NCBI GenBank assembly: GCA_026410415.1
Contig: JAPMLR010000005.1
Coordinates: 124,001-188,000, forward strand
Reading direction: 5' to 3'
Length of the DNA: 64,000 nt
Source of the DNA: Denitratimonas yunnanensis (SeqCode)
GTDB taxonomy: Bacteria; Pseudomonadota; Gammaproteobacteria; Xanthomonadales; Xanthomonadaceae
Each line of letters opens with the position of its first letter. Position 1 is the first letter of the stretch. The notes below the pieces were generated by a model. It did no database searches and was not told the origin of the DNA. It saw nothing but the letters and a program-made list of their open reading frames with translations. The position numbers and the translations under genes are program-made. Below are positions 46,403 to 55,991 of the stretch, in pieces.

Positions 46403-49400
46403 ATGACGGACATGTTGGTTTTTCTGGCTCGGACATCGATGCCCCCGCATGTGCGGGCACGCCTTGAGGCGCGCTTGACCGCGGTTTCGGAAGGCATCGT
46501 GCTCGGTGAGGTGCGCGAGTTGTTCTTCGTTCAACCGGTGCCCGGCCAAATGCCCGACGTGAAAGACGTGGCGCGGATCCTCGATGCGGATGTGCTTGGG
46601 CAGGCCTTGCCTGCCGGGCGTCTGGTGTTGCCGCGTCTGGGCACGATTTCGCCGTGGTCGAGCAAAGCCAGCGAGATCCTGCGCGGTGCCGGTCTCCCGG
46701 TGCAGCGTGCCGAGCGCGGGCAGCATTTTGCGATTTCCGGCGTGGGCGAGGCCGAATGGCCAGCAGTCTCCGCACTGCTGCACGATCCGATGACCCAGTC
46801 GTTGCTGAATGACCTGTCGGCGGCGAAGAACGTGTTCGTGGTTCCCGCGCCCGGTGGCGTTGCCCGGATTGCAGTCGATGCAATCGAACAGGCCAATGCC
46901 GACCTCGGACTGGCCCTGTCGGAGGACGAGATCGCCTACTTGCGCGAGCGCTACGGCACGTTGGGGCGTGATCCGTCCGATGCCGAACTGATGATGTTCG
47001 CGCAGGCCAACTCAGAGCACTGTCGCCACAAGATTTTCAATGCCAGTTTCACGCTGGATGGCGTGGATCAGTCGCGCAGCTTGTTCTCGATGATCCGCAA
47101 CACCCACGCCAAGTCGCCGGAGCACACGCTGTCGGCGTACAAGGACAATGCGGCCGTGATCGAGGGGCACGCCCTGCGTCGCTTCCGCCCGGATCCGCAG
47201 ACGCGGCGTTACCAGGAAGCCGCGTCCGCGCCCGGTGCGTACGCGATCAAAGTGGAAACGCACAACCATCCCACGGCCATCGCGCCGTTTCCCGGTGCAT
47301 CCACCGGCGCGGGAGGCGAAATCCGCGATGAGGGCGCCACGGGCCGCGGTGGAAAGCCGAAGGCTGGATTGACCGGCTTTTCCGTATCGCACCTCCGCAT
47401 TCCGACGCTGCCGCAGCCGTGGGAAAGCGATCGCCCGCTCAACCCGCGCATGGCTTCGGCGTACCAGATCATGATCGAAGGTCCGCTGGGCGCGGCGGCC
47501 TTCAACAATGAATTCGGACGTCCGGCCGTGGCCGGCTATTTCCGCAGTTTCGAGCTGGCGACACCCGATTCGGGCGTGCTGCGGGGCTATGACAAGCCGA
47601 TCATGCTCGCCGGCGGCGTGGGGGCGATTGATCCGTGCCAGGTGGAAAAGTTGATGTTGCGCCCCGGTGATGCCGTGGTGGTCCTTGGCGGGCCGGCCAT
47701 GTTGATCGGTTTGGGCGGCGGCGCAGCCAGTTCCGTCGCGAGCGGCGAAAGTTCCGAGCAACTGGATTTTGCCTCGGTGCAGCGCGACAACCCGGAGATG
47801 CAACGGCGATGCCAGGAAGTGATCGACGCCTGCATTGGCCTGGGGGATGCCAATCCGGTCCGGAGTGCGCATGACGTCGGCGCCGGCGGTCTGTCGAACG
47901 CGATTCCGGAGTTGCTGCACGATTCCAGCGTCGGTGGCGTCATCGATTTGAACGCGATTCCACGCGACGATGCTTCGCTCTCGCCAATGCAGTTGTGGTG
48001 CAACGAGTCTCAGGAACGGTACGTGCTGGGCATCGGCGCCGAGCATCTGACCGCGTTCGAGGCCATTTGTCGCCGCGAGCGGTGTCCGTACGCGGTGGTT
48101 GGCGTGGCGACGTCCGAGCAGGACCTGATCGTCGCCGAAGGCAAGAAGCCGGATGCCCCCATCGCGATTCCGATGGATCTGTTGTTCGGCAAGGCGCCGA
48201 AGATGCATCGCGTGGCCGACCGTGCCCCCAACGCCCCATGGCCCAAGCTGAACCTCGCTGCGCTGGATTTGCGCGAAGCCGGCCTGCGTGTGCTCGGTCA
48301 TCCCAGTGTGGCGAGCAAGAACTACCTGGTCACGATCGGCGATCGCACCGTGGGTGGCCTGGTGGCGCGCGATCAGATGGTGGGGCCGTGGCAACTGCCG
48401 CTGGCCGATTGCGCGATCACGCTGGACGATTTTTCCGGTTACAGCGGGCAGGCACTTGCACTGGGCGAACGGGCGCCGTTGGCGCTGCTCGATTCGGCCG
48501 CAGCGGCACGCATGGCGGTGGGCGAGGCGATAACGAACCTTGCTGCGGCGCCGGTCGCAGGTCTGGACGAGATCAGGCTTTCGGCCAACTGGATGGCGGC
48601 CTGTGGTCATGGTGACGAAGACGCGCGGTTGTACGACGCGGTGCGCGCGGTGGGCATGGAGCTGTGTCCGGCACTCGACGTGTCGATTCCTGTGGGCAAG
48701 GATTCGCTGTCGATGCAGGCGCGTTTCAGCCATGAGGGCGATCCGGTCCAGGTGGTATCGCCGGTCTCGCTGGTGGTTTCCGCGTTTGCGCGTGTCGCCG
48801 ATGTGCGCACCGCGCTGACGCCGGTGTTGTCGCGCGACGGCGATACCGAGCTGTGGTTGATCGGACTGGGCGGCGGCAAACGCCGCCTGGGCGGATCGAT
48901 ACTCGCGCAGGTGCATGGTGCCTTTGGCGGCGAGGCGCCGGACCTCGATGATCCCGCATTGCTGCGCGGCTTGTTCGAATTGGTGCGAGACGCGCGCGAA
49001 GCGGAATTGCTGTTGGCCTATCACGATCGCAGTGACGGCGGAGCGTTCGCATCGTTGTGCGAGATGGCCTTCGCCTCGCACTGCGGTTTCGAGTTGCAGC
49101 TGGACCGCTGGGGCGACAACCCGTTCAGCACGCTGTTCTGCGAGGAGCTGGGCGCCATCCTGCAGGTTGCCACGGAGGATCGCGCCGCATTTGCCGATCT
49201 GGTGGATCGTCACGGGCTGACCCATTGCGCGCAACGCATCGGCCGCCCACTCGCGGCACCCCGGGTGCGCGTCAGCGCGAACCAGAAAATTCTGGCCGAA
49301 TGGAGTTGGCAGGAGCTGTTCGACGCGTGGTGGCAGGTGACGCATGCGATGCAGACATTGCGCGATACGCCGGAAAGCGCCGAGGCCGAGCGTATCGTGC

Positions 49401-50251
49401 GTGCCGATTTCACCGCGCCACCACTGATGCCCAAGTTGCCCTTCGATCCGCAGGAGGACATCGCCGCGCCGTACATCGCCAGTGGCGCACGTCCGCGCGT
49501 GGCGATCCTGCGAGAGCAGGGCGTCAACGGCCAGATCGAGATGGCCGCGGCGTTCCATCGTGCCGGCTTCGATGCCGTGGATGTGCACATGACGGACCTG
49601 ATCGAAGGACGCGTCGCGCTCGACGGCTTCAAGGGGCTGGCAGCTTGCGGCGGATTCAGTTACGGCGACGTGCTCGGGGCGGGGCGCGGTTGGGCCGCGT
49701 CGATCCTGGAACGCGCGCCGCTGCGCGATGCGTTCCGTGCGTTTTTCGAGCGCGAGGACAGTTTCAGTCTGGGCGTGTGCAATGGCTGTCAGATGCTGAG
49801 CCAGCTCCGGGAGCTGATTCCCGGGGCGGCGCATTGGCCTGCCTTCCTGCACAACGCCTCCGGGCGCTTCGAAGCTCGCCTGGCGATGCTGGAAGTGGTC
49901 CGGTCGCCGTCCATTTTCCTCGACGGCATGGAGGGCGCGCGCATCCCGGTGGCGGTGTCTCATGGCGAGGGGCGCGCGGTGTTCCGGGAGGCTGCGGACG
50001 CGGTACAGGCCAAGGTTGCGTTGCGCTATGTTGGCCCCGACGGAACTCCCGATCCGGCCTACCCGTTCAATCCCAATGGTTCGGTGGACGCCATCGCGGG
50101 TCTGGCGAGTCAGGACGGGCGGGCGACGTTGATGATGCCGCATCCCGAGCGCGTGTTCCGCACGGTACAGTTGTCGTGGCATCCATCGGGCTGGGGTGAA
50201 GACAGCCCGTGGCTTCGGATGTTCCGTAACGCACGTGTTTGGGTGGATTGA
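46403..50251 (+). CDS. purL: Phosphoribosylformylglycinamidine synthase PurL (1282 aa)
   Basis: Large single-chain FGAM synthase of purine synthesis: FGAR + Gln + ATP to FGAM. N-terminal PurS-like part, linker, two AIRS-type ATP-binding halves ([42 protein letters not shown]), and a C-terminal class I amidotransferase domain with the catalytic Cys in [13 protein letters not shown] and the His/Glu in [11 protein letters not shown]. The length is close to the E. coli enzyme. Starts at 46376, 46403 and 46412 are all possible; 46403 follows GGGG most closely. Its TGA overlaps the ATG of the next gene (TGATG), hinting at coupled translation with the membrane gene and the gsp cluster. Confidence 0.96.
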   Translation: MTDMLVFLARTSMPPHVRARLEARLTAVSEGIVLGEVRELFFVQPVPGQMPDVKDVARILDADVLGQALPAGRLVLPRLGTISPWSSKASEILRGAGLPVQRAERGQHFAISGVGEAEWPAVSALLHDPMTQSLLNDLSAAKNVFVVPAPGGVARIAVDAIEQANADLGLALSEDEIAYLRERYGTLGRDPSDAELMMFAQANSEHCRHKIFNASFTLDGVDQSRSLFSMIRNTHAKSPEHTLSAYKDNAAVIEGHALRRFRPDPQTRRYQEAASAPGAYAIKVETHNHPTAIAPFPGASTGAGGEIRDEGATGRGGKPKAGLTGFSVSHLRIPTLPQPWESDRPLNPRMASAYQIMIEGPLGAAAFNNEFGRPAVAGYFRSFELATPDSGVLRGYDKPIMLAGGVGAIDPCQVEKLMLRPGDAVVVLGGPAMLIGLGGGAASSVASGESSEQLDFASVQRDNPEMQRRCQEVIDACIGLGDANPVRSAHDVGAGGLSNAIPELLHDSSVGGVIDLNAIPRDDASLSPMQLWCNESQERYVLGIGAEHLTAFEAICRRERCPYAVVGVATSEQDLIVAEGKKPDAPIAIPMDLLFGKAPKMHRVADRAPNAPWPKLNLAALDLREAGLRVLGHPSVASKNYLVTIGDRTVGGLVARDQMVGPWQLPLADCAITLDDFSGYSGQALALGERAPLALLDSAAAARMAVGEAITNLAAAPVAGLDEIRLSANWMAACGHGDEDARLYDAVRAVGMELCPALDVSIPVGKDSLSMQARFSHEGDPVQVVSPVSLVVSAFARVADVRTALTPVLSRDGDTELWLIGLGGGKRRLGGSILAQVHGAFGGEAPDLDDPALLRGLFELVRDAREAELLLAYHDRSDGGAFASLCEMAFASHCGFELQLDRWGDNPFSTLFCEELGAILQVATEDRAAFADLVDRHGLTHCAQRIGRPLAAPRVRVSANQKILAEWSWQELFDAWWQVTHAMQTLRDTPESAEAERIVRADFTAPPLMPKLPFDPQEDIAAPYIASGARPRVAILREQGVNGQIEMAAAFHRAGFDAVDVHMTDLIEGRVALDGFKGLAACGGFSYGDVLGAGRGWAASILERAPLRDAFRAFFEREDSFSLGVCNGCQMLSQLRELIPGAAHWPAFLHNASGRFEARLAMLEVVRSPSIFLDGMEGARIPVAVSHGEGRAVFREAADAVQAKVALRYVGPDGTPDPAYPFNPNGSVDAIAGLASQDGRATLMMPHPERVFRTVQLSWHPSGWGEDSPWLRMFRNARVWVD

Positions 50252-50976
50252 TGAAGATATCGCCGCTTCGGGAGTTCGTCCTGTCAGCCATGCTGTGGCT
50301 GCCGCTGATGTTTGCGCTGTGGTTCGCGCTGAGTTCGGTCGTCGCGTTCCCGGTAGTGCGCCTGAGCCATCTCCTGATCGATGGTTTCATGCCCGGGTTG
50401 CTCTACGAGGCCGGGCAGGACTATGCGCGGTTCGCGTATTCCTACGCGGTGGAGATCGCCGGTCTGCCCGGCCTGCCGGCGAGCAAGCTGCTGATCGATG
50501 AACAGAGCGTCAATATTTTGATCTATGCCTACAGCATGCCGTTGTTCTGCGGTCTGGTGGCAGCCAGCCCGCTGAGCTGGAGCCGCACGTTCCTGCAATG
50601 GGGCATCGGGCTCGCGGTGCTGGTCCTGGCCTGCACCATCGGGGTGAGTTGCGAGGTGCTTTATTCGATCCGCAACGGCACCGGCAATGCCGTCACCGCG
50701 GCACTGACGGACGAAGGATACGGCGTGCTGGCTGTACATGCCGGGCAGGCGGCCAACGCCTTCGTTGCGCAACGCTTCGATGCGCTTGGCATCAGTGCCG
50801 ATCTGATCGCGCTGTTGCGTCAGTTCGCTTACTTGATCCTGCCCCCGGTGGTGCCCGTAGTCATGTGGATCCTGCTCAATCGCCGCTTTCTGGAAGGCTT
50901 GGTCGGCTGGGACGATGAAACCTGTGCCGCTGCATCCGGTCCAAGCGGCGTTGCCCCACCCGGAGAATCACCTTGA
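50251..50976 (+). CDS. Membrane protein of unknown function between purL and gspE (241 aa)
   Basis: Four likely membrane helices (about 10-35, 86-106, 115-138 and 191-210) with a long periplasmic or cytosolic loop between the first two. The first helix reads VLSAMLWLPLMFALWFALSS. The overall plan reminds me of the small membrane protein that accompanies exosortase H (XrtH), but no exosortase gene lies in this window, so that label is tentative. Its ATG overlaps the purL stop and its TGA overlaps the TTG of gspE, so it is wedged tightly between them. This could indicate a role in assembling the secretion machine, but no gsp family resemblance is seen. Confidence 0.7.
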   Translation: MKISPLREFVLSAMLWLPLMFALWFALSSVVAFPVVRLSHLLIDGFMPGLLYEAGQDYARFAYSYAVEIAGLPGLPASKLLIDEQSVNILIYAYSMPLFCGLVAASPLSWSRTFLQWGIGLAVLVLACTIGVSCEVLYSIRNGTGNAVTAALTDEGYGVLAVHAGQAANAFVAQRFDALGISADLIALLRQFAYLILPPVVPVVMWILLNRRFLEGLVGWDDETCAAASGPSGVAPPGESP

Positions 50977-52712
50977 ACGACCTGATCGATGCCGCGACGT
51001 TGCCTGATGCTGCCGAGGCCTCGCTGGATCAGCGAGAGGATCGCATCTGTCGGCAGCTGCTTGCGCGTGGCCGGCTCAAGGATGCCGATTTTATCCGCGC
51101 CGGCCGTCTGCACGAGGAGTCGGGCGGCAGTCTGATCTCGTTGATGACCCGGATCGGACTGGTTTCCGAGCGCGATGTGGCCGAGGCCAGTGCCGAAGTA
51201 TTCGATTTGCCGTTGTTGCTGTCGAAGGACTTTCCCGAAAATCCGCCTGCGGTGCAGATTTCCACGCGCTTCCTGAAGCAGCAGCACGTCTGTCCACTGG
51301 GTGAAACCGAAGAGCGCATCGAGCTGCTCGTCGCCGATCCGGCCGACAATTACCCGGTCGAGGCGATCCGCATGGCGACCGGGCGCGAGGTCGTGGTGAA
51401 GGTCGGTGTGCGTTCGGAGATCGATGACCTGATCGAGCGTTATTTCGGCACCGGTCGTTCGGCCATGGGCACCATCGTCGAGGATCTGGGCGACGGTTCG
51501 GAAACCCGTGACGAGGACGATGTCGAACACCTGCGCGATCTGGCTTCCGAGGCGCCGGTGATCCGTCTGGTGAACCTGATCATCCAGCGCGCGGTCGAGC
51601 AGCGCACTTCGGACATCCACATCGAACCGTTCGAGAACCGCCTGAAGGTCCGCTACCGCATCGACGGCGTGTTGGAGGAGGCCGAATCCCCGCCTGCCAA
51701 CCTGACCGCCGCGGTCATTTCGCGCATCAAGATCATGGCCAAGCTCAACATCGCCGAGCGACGCCTGCCGCAGGACGGCCGCATCATGATCCGGGTGCAG
51801 GGCAAGGAGCTGGACTTGCGCGTTTCCACCGTGCCGACCTCGCACGGCGAATCGGTGGTGATGCGTATCCTCGATCGCGAATCCATCGTGTTCGACTTCA
51901 AGAAGCTCGGCTTCACCGATCAGTTCCTGGCTTCCTTCATGAAGGTGCTGGAACAGCCGCACGGCATCTTGCTGGTCACCGGCCCGACCGGTTCTGGCAA
52001 AACCACCACGCTCTACACCGCGCTTTCCCAGCTCAACACGCCCGACGTGAAGATCATCACCGTCGAGGACCCGGTCGAATACCAGCTGGAAGGCGTCAAC
52101 CAGATACAGGCCAAGCCGCAGATCGGTTTGGACTTCGCCCATGCATTGCGCTCCATCGTGCGTCAGGACCCGGACATCATCATGATCGGCGAAATGCGCG
52201 ATCTGGAAACCGCCAAGATCGCGATCCAGTCGGCGCTGACCGGGCACATGGTGCTGTCCACGCTTCACACCAACAATGCGGCCGGCGGCGTAACCCGATT
52301 GCTGGACATGGGCGTGGAGGACTACCTGCTCACCTCCACGGTGAACGGCATCCTGGCGCAGCGTCTGGTGCGTCGTCTTGAACCCGCGCATGCCGAGCGG
52401 TACGAACCTTCGCCGGAAGTGATCGAGGAGTTCGGCCTGCGCAAATTCCAGCCCGAGGGCACGATCTATTTGTATCGTGCAGTGCCCTCGGCGTTGACGC
52501 CTACCGGCTACCTTGGCCGCACCACGATCATGGAGTTTTTGGTGGTGTCCGAGCCGATCCGTCGCATGGTGATGAAGCACGCCGATACCAACGCCATCGA
52601 AGAGGAAGCGCGCAGGCTCGGCATGCGCACCATGTACGAGGATGGTCTGGTCAAGGCGATGCAGGGCGTCACCACGATCGAGGAAGTCCTGCGCGTGACG
52701 CAGGAAAACTGA
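50973..52712 (+). CDS. gspE: Type II secretion ATPase GspE (579 aa)
   Basis: Cytoplasmic hexameric ATPase that powers pseudopilus assembly. N1/N2 domains (~1-160) precede the ATPase core: Walker A GPTGSGKTT (337-345), Asp box IITVEDPVEYQ, Walker B IIMIGEMRDLETA, His box STLHTNNAAGG. Near residues 500-525, where most GspE proteins have the zinc-binding tetracysteine motif, the sequence is YLYRAVPSALTPTGYLGRTT without cysteines. The start is a TTG at 50973 overlapping the upstream stop, with CGGAGA at 50961-50966. It is the first gene of a complete gsp E-F-G-H-I-J-K-L-M-N-D cluster. Confidence 0.95.
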   Translation: MNDLIDAATLPDAAEASLDQREDRICRQLLARGRLKDADFIRAGRLHEESGGSLISLMTRIGLVSERDVAEASAEVFDLPLLLSKDFPENPPAVQISTRFLKQQHVCPLGETEERIELLVADPADNYPVEAIRMATGREVVVKVGVRSEIDDLIERYFGTGRSAMGTIVEDLGDGSETRDEDDVEHLRDLASEAPVIRLVNLIIQRAVEQRTSDIHIEPFENRLKVRYRIDGVLEEAESPPANLTAAVISRIKIMAKLNIAERRLPQDGRIMIRVQGKELDLRVSTVPTSHGESVVMRILDRESIVFDFKKLGFTDQFLASFMKVLEQPHGILLVTGPTGSGKTTTLYTALSQLNTPDVKIITVEDPVEYQLEGVNQIQAKPQIGLDFAHALRSIVRQDPDIIMIGEMRDLETAKIAIQSALTGHMVLSTLHTNNAAGGVTRLLDMGVEDYLLTSTVNGILAQRLVRRLEPAHAERYEPSPEVIEEFGLRKFQPEGTIYLYRAVPSALTPTGYLGRTTIMEFLVVSEPIRRMVMKHADTNAIEEEARRLGMRTMYEDGLVKAMQGVTTIEEVLRVTQEN

Positions 52713-52713
52713 G

Positions 52714-53928
52714 ATGCCCCAGTTCCGTTACAAGGCCCTGAGCGCCGCCGGGGATCCCATCGAGGGCGTCATGGAAGCGGCCAGTGCGGAGGAAGTGGTT
52801 GCGCGGCTGCAGGATGCCGGCAACTTGCCGCTGGATGCGCGGCCTGCCGACGAAGTGCGTGGCGGCGGGTTGGGCTCGATGTTCCGACGCTCGGCGATGA
52901 ATGGCGCGCAGGTGCTCCAGTTCACCCAGCAACTTGCCACGCTGCTCGGTGCCGGCCAGCCGCTGGATCGCGGCCTGCAGATCCTGCTGGATCTGCCCGA
53001 TTCCAACGAGGCTCGGCGCGTGATCGAGCGCATCCGCGATGCGGTGCGCGGGGGGACGCCGTTGTCGCAGGCGCTGGAGCAGCAGGAAAACGTATTCTCC
53101 CGGCTGTACGTCAACATGGTCCGCGCCGGCGAAGTGGGTGGGTCGCTCGACGATACCCTGAGGCGTCTGGCGGATTACCTCGAACGCAGCAAGGCCTTGC
53201 GCGAGTCGGTCATCAATGCGCTGATCTATCCGAGTATTCTGGTGCTGATGGTATTCGGCGCGCTGCTGTTGCTGCTGGGTTACGTGGTACCGCAGTTCCT
53301 GCCGCTGTTCGAGGACATGGATGTGGAGATGCCGCTCCTCACCCGCATCGTGATGGCCTCGGGCAATGTGGTCAGCGGTTACTGGTGGTTGATCCTCATG
53401 CTGCTCGTCGGCGGCCTGTTGTTGTTCCGCAAGCGCCTGCAGGACCCGGAGAAACGGCGCGGTTTCGATGTCTGGATACTGCGGCGCGGGCTCCTCGGCA
53501 GCCTGATCGCAAGGATGGAGACAGCCCGCCTGGCCCGCACGCTGGGAACTTTGGTCCACAACGGCGTTCCATTGCTCACCGCGTTGTCGATCGCGCGCAA
53601 CGTGATGGGCAATCTGGCATTGTCCGATGCCGTGGAAACGGCCTCGGGCGAGGTGAAGACCGGTGGCGGCTTGTCGCTGGCGCTGGGCCGAAGCAAGCTG
53701 TTCCCGCGCCTCGCGCTGCAGATGATCGCGGTGGGTGAGGAGTCGGGTGAACTGGACACGATGTTGACCAAGGTGGCCGACACCTTCGATGTCGAGGTCA
53801 AGAACACGGTCGAACGCCTGCTCGCGGCCCTGGTGCCGACGGTGACGGTGTTCATGGCCATCGTGGTTGCCCTCATCATGATGGCTATCCTGATCCCGAT
53901 CTTCAGCCTCACCAATGCAATGGGCTGA
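52714..53928 (+). CDS. gspF: Type II secretion inner-membrane platform protein GspF (404 aa)
   Basis: Polytopic platform protein that contacts GspE, GspL and the pseudopilins. It begins FRYKALSAAGDPIEGVMEAAS (the family start), has two T2SF domains (~70-195 and ~270-395), and three membrane segments: ALIYPSILVLMVFGALLLLL (~170), WWLILMLLVGGLLLF (~225) and MAIVVALIMMAILIPIF (~375). Signature RAGEVGGSLDDTLRRLADYLE and its second copy VGEESGELDTML are present. It starts one base after the gspE stop. Confidence 0.96.
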   Translation: MPQFRYKALSAAGDPIEGVMEAASAEEVVARLQDAGNLPLDARPADEVRGGGLGSMFRRSAMNGAQVLQFTQQLATLLGAGQPLDRGLQILLDLPDSNEARRVIERIRDAVRGGTPLSQALEQQENVFSRLYVNMVRAGEVGGSLDDTLRRLADYLERSKALRESVINALIYPSILVLMVFGALLLLLGYVVPQFLPLFEDMDVEMPLLTRIVMASGNVVSGYWWLILMLLVGGLLLFRKRLQDPEKRRGFDVWILRRGLLGSLIARMETARLARTLGTLVHNGVPLLTALSIARNVMGNLALSDAVETASGEVKTGGGLSLALGRSKLFPRLALQMIAVGEESGELDTMLTKVADTFDVEVKNTVERLLAALVPTVTVFMAIVVALIMMAILIPIFSLTNAMG

Positions 53929-53955
53929 ATCAATCAACGCAATGGAAACGAACCG

Positions 53956-54381
53956 ATGAACGCAGAACGCACTTCCACCCTGTATTCCCGCGCGCAGCGC
54001 GGCTTCAGCCTGATCGAAATCCTCATCGTCGTCGCGCTGATCGCGGTGATCGCAGGCATGGTCGCCAACCAGGTATTCGGCGGAAAGGATCGCGCCAACG
54101 TCCGCATCGCGCAGGGCCAGATTGCCGCGCTTTCCGGCAAGGTGTCGGAGTTCGAGAACGACACCGGCAGCCTGCCTCAGCGCCTCGATGAACTGGTGAC
54201 GTCACCCGGCAACGCAAAAGGCTGGCTGGGGCCGTATTCCAAAGAGAGCGAACTCAAGGATCCGTGGAACACGCCCTACGAGTACCGCAACAGCGGCGAC
54301 CGCAGCTTCACCATCACCAGTTACGGTGCCGACCGCAAGCCCGGTGGTACCGGTGTGGACGCGGACATCACCAACGAGTAA
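53956..54381 (+). CDS. gspG: Major pseudopilin GspG (141 aa)
   Basis: Main subunit of the type II secretion pseudopilus. Prepilin-peptidase site RG-FSLIEILIVVALIAVIAG with Glu at mature position 5; the C-terminal half has the calcium-binding GspG loop: PWNTPYEYRNSG and ITSYGADRKPGGTGVDADI, conserved across the family. The leader is 16 residues. No prepilin peptidase gene lies in the cluster, so it must be cleaved by an enzyme encoded elsewhere (for example PilD). Confidence 0.96.
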   Translation: MNAERTSTLYSRAQRGFSLIEILIVVALIAVIAGMVANQVFGGKDRANVRIAQGQIAALSGKVSEFENDTGSLPQRLDELVTSPGNAKGWLGPYSKESELKDPWNTPYEYRNSGDRSFTITSYGADRKPGGTGVDADITNE

Positions 54382-54419
54382 GCCGGTGCCCGGCCGTCAG
54401 GTCGGCTCAGGCTCCCGTC

Positions 54420-54884
54420 ATGACCCTCACGCGCGCCGTTCGCGGGTTCACGCTGGTCGAAATCCTCGCCGTCGTCGCGTTGATTGCGCTGGCGATGACG
54501 CTGGTGGCCGTCACGATCGGCGACGGGCTTGCCGGCGCGCGGGTCAAGTCCGCCAGCCGCGACTTGGTGGCCGCGTTGCGTTATACGCGCGGCCAGGCCA
54601 TCGTCAAGCGCGAGTCGCAAGCATTGTCGATCGATGTGGACGGGCGCCGCTATCGTGCGCCCGGCCGCAAATGGGTCGAGCTTCCCCGCAACATGGAAAT
54701 GGCGCTGGAAACCGCACGCTCGGAAATGGAGTCGGAAAGCATTGGCCGAATCCGCTTCTTTCCCGATGGCGCCTCCACCGGGGGCAATGTCGAGCTGTCT
54801 CTGGGCGAGGCGGTCTGGCGCATCGAAATCAACTGGTTGACCGGAGAGGTCGTGGTCATCGATCCCAAGGACCGGAACCGCTGA
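54420..54884 (+). CDS. gspH: Minor pseudopilin GspH (154 aa)
   Basis: Minor pseudopilin of the tip complex. The leader ends RG-FTLVEILAVVALIALAMT, with Glu at mature position 5. The globular part (YTRGQAIVKRESQALSIDVD and RIRFFPDGASTGGNVEL) matches GspH/FimT C-terminal domains. The frame is open into gspG, but the ATG at 54420 gives the short leader expected. It follows gspG by 38 bp. Confidence 0.92.
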   Translation: MTLTRAVRGFTLVEILAVVALIALAMTLVAVTIGDGLAGARVKSASRDLVAALRYTRGQAIVKRESQALSIDVDGRRYRAPGRKWVELPRNMEMALETARSEMESESIGRIRFFPDGASTGGNVELSLGEAVWRIEINWLTGEVVVIDPKDRNR

Positions 54885-54885
54885 G

Positions 54886-55290
54886 ATGTCCGCTTCTCGT
54901 CGCCAGCAAGGCTTCAGTCTGATCGAAGTGGTCGCCGCGTTCGCCCTGCTGGCAGTGGGGTTGGGCGCGACGATGCAGATCGCGGTCAGTTCGTTGCGCC
55001 AGGCGCGCAATGCCGCCGAGTTCACCGAGGCCTCGCTCCACGCCAAGTCGCTGCTGGATACCTACGGCGTGGGCGAGCGGCTGGAGGAGGGCGGAGATTC
55101 GGGTCAGTTCGGTGACCGATATGACTGGGAGCTGGAGGTGACGCCGTACGAGGTGCCCAGTGATGCGCCGCTCGATCCGGCCTTGGCTCCGGTGGAGTTG
55201 TATCGCCTCGACCTGCGCGTCCGCTGGTCGCGTGGCCGGCATGTGCATGAGGCCCGGTTCGCCACGCTGCGCGCGTTGACGCCGCAATGA
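54886..55290 (+). CDS. gspI: Minor pseudopilin GspI (134 aa)
   Basis: Minor pseudopilin; with GspJ and GspK it forms the tip complex that starts pseudopilus assembly. Leader MSASRRQQG, then FSLIEVVAAFALLAVGLGAT with Glu5. The rest (RQARNAAEFTEASLHAKSLLD, LDLRVRWSRGRHVHEARFATL) follows the GspI layout. It begins one base after gspH, and its stop overlaps the gspJ ATG. Confidence 0.93.
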   Translation: MSASRRQQGFSLIEVVAAFALLAVGLGATMQIAVSSLRQARNAAEFTEASLHAKSLLDTYGVGERLEEGGDSGQFGDRYDWELEVTPYEVPSDAPLDPALAPVELYRLDLRVRWSRGRHVHEARFATLRALTPQ

Positions 55291-55991
55291 GTCAGCGAAC
55301 TGTTCGACCAAGCCGCAAGGACGCCGGCTTCACCCTGCTGGAGGTGCTGATTGCCATCACCCTGCTGGCACTGTTGATGGGCATGGCCTTCAGTACCTTG
55401 CGTGGTGCGGTGAGCGCCACGCGCAGTGGCGAGCGCACCGTCAACTGGACCAACCAGACCCGTACCGTGCAGGAGTTTCTGCGGCGTCAACTCGGGCATG
55501 CGATGGCGATTCCGTTCGAGCGCATGGATGACATCGGCGAGAATCGCGTCTTCGAGGCCGACGGCAGCGAACTGCGTTTCGTTGCGCCGCTGCCCGGTCA
55601 TCTGGCCAATGGCGGCCCGCATGTGCAGTGGATCGTCATCGCCGGCGACCAGATCCTGTTCGATCACGCGCAGCTCAACGGGTACGATCACGCAGATCCC
55701 AAAGCCAACAATCCGCGTGACCCGGTATTGTTGATGGAAGGGTTTGCCAGTGCCCATTTCGAGTACCGCGGCCTGGACGAGAACGGCGAGTTGGGGGACT
55801 GGTCGCGCGAGTGGGAAAACGTGCAACAGTTGCCGTTGTTGGTGCGGCTGGTGCTGGAGTTCGACGAGGACAACCGCGACTGGCCCGACCTGGAAATCGC
55901 GGTACTGGCGGGAACCAACATGCCCTTCATGTTCGCAAGGCGGCGCATGATGGAGGATCAGGTTCCGCCGGACCAAGGGGGTGTCGAGTGA
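55287..55991 (+). CDS. gspJ: Minor pseudopilin GspJ (234 aa)
   Basis: Larger minor pseudopilin of the tip complex. The leader ends AG-FTLLEVLIAITLLALLMG with Glu5. The C-terminal domain has a GspJ-like body (FVAPLPGHLANGGPHVQW, LLMEGFASAHFEYRGLDENG). The start overlaps gspI by four bases (ATGA) and the stop overlaps the GTG of gspK. Confidence 0.93.
   Translation: MSQRTVRPSRKDAGFTLLEVLIAITLLALLMGMAFSTLRGAVSATRSGERTVNWTNQTRTVQEFLRRQLGHAMAIPFERMDDIGENRVFEADGSELRFVAPLPGHLANGGPHVQWIVIAGDQILFDHAQLNGYDHADPKANNPRDPVLLMEGFASAHFEYRGLDENGELGDWSREWENVQQLPLLVRLVLEFDEDNRDWPDLEIAVLAGTNMPFMFARRRMMEDQVPPDQGGVE

Noticed and set aside
47012..50182. Open frame of over 1000 codons antisense to purL
   Set aside because: Mirror of purL codon structure; no domain, start site or signal supports it.
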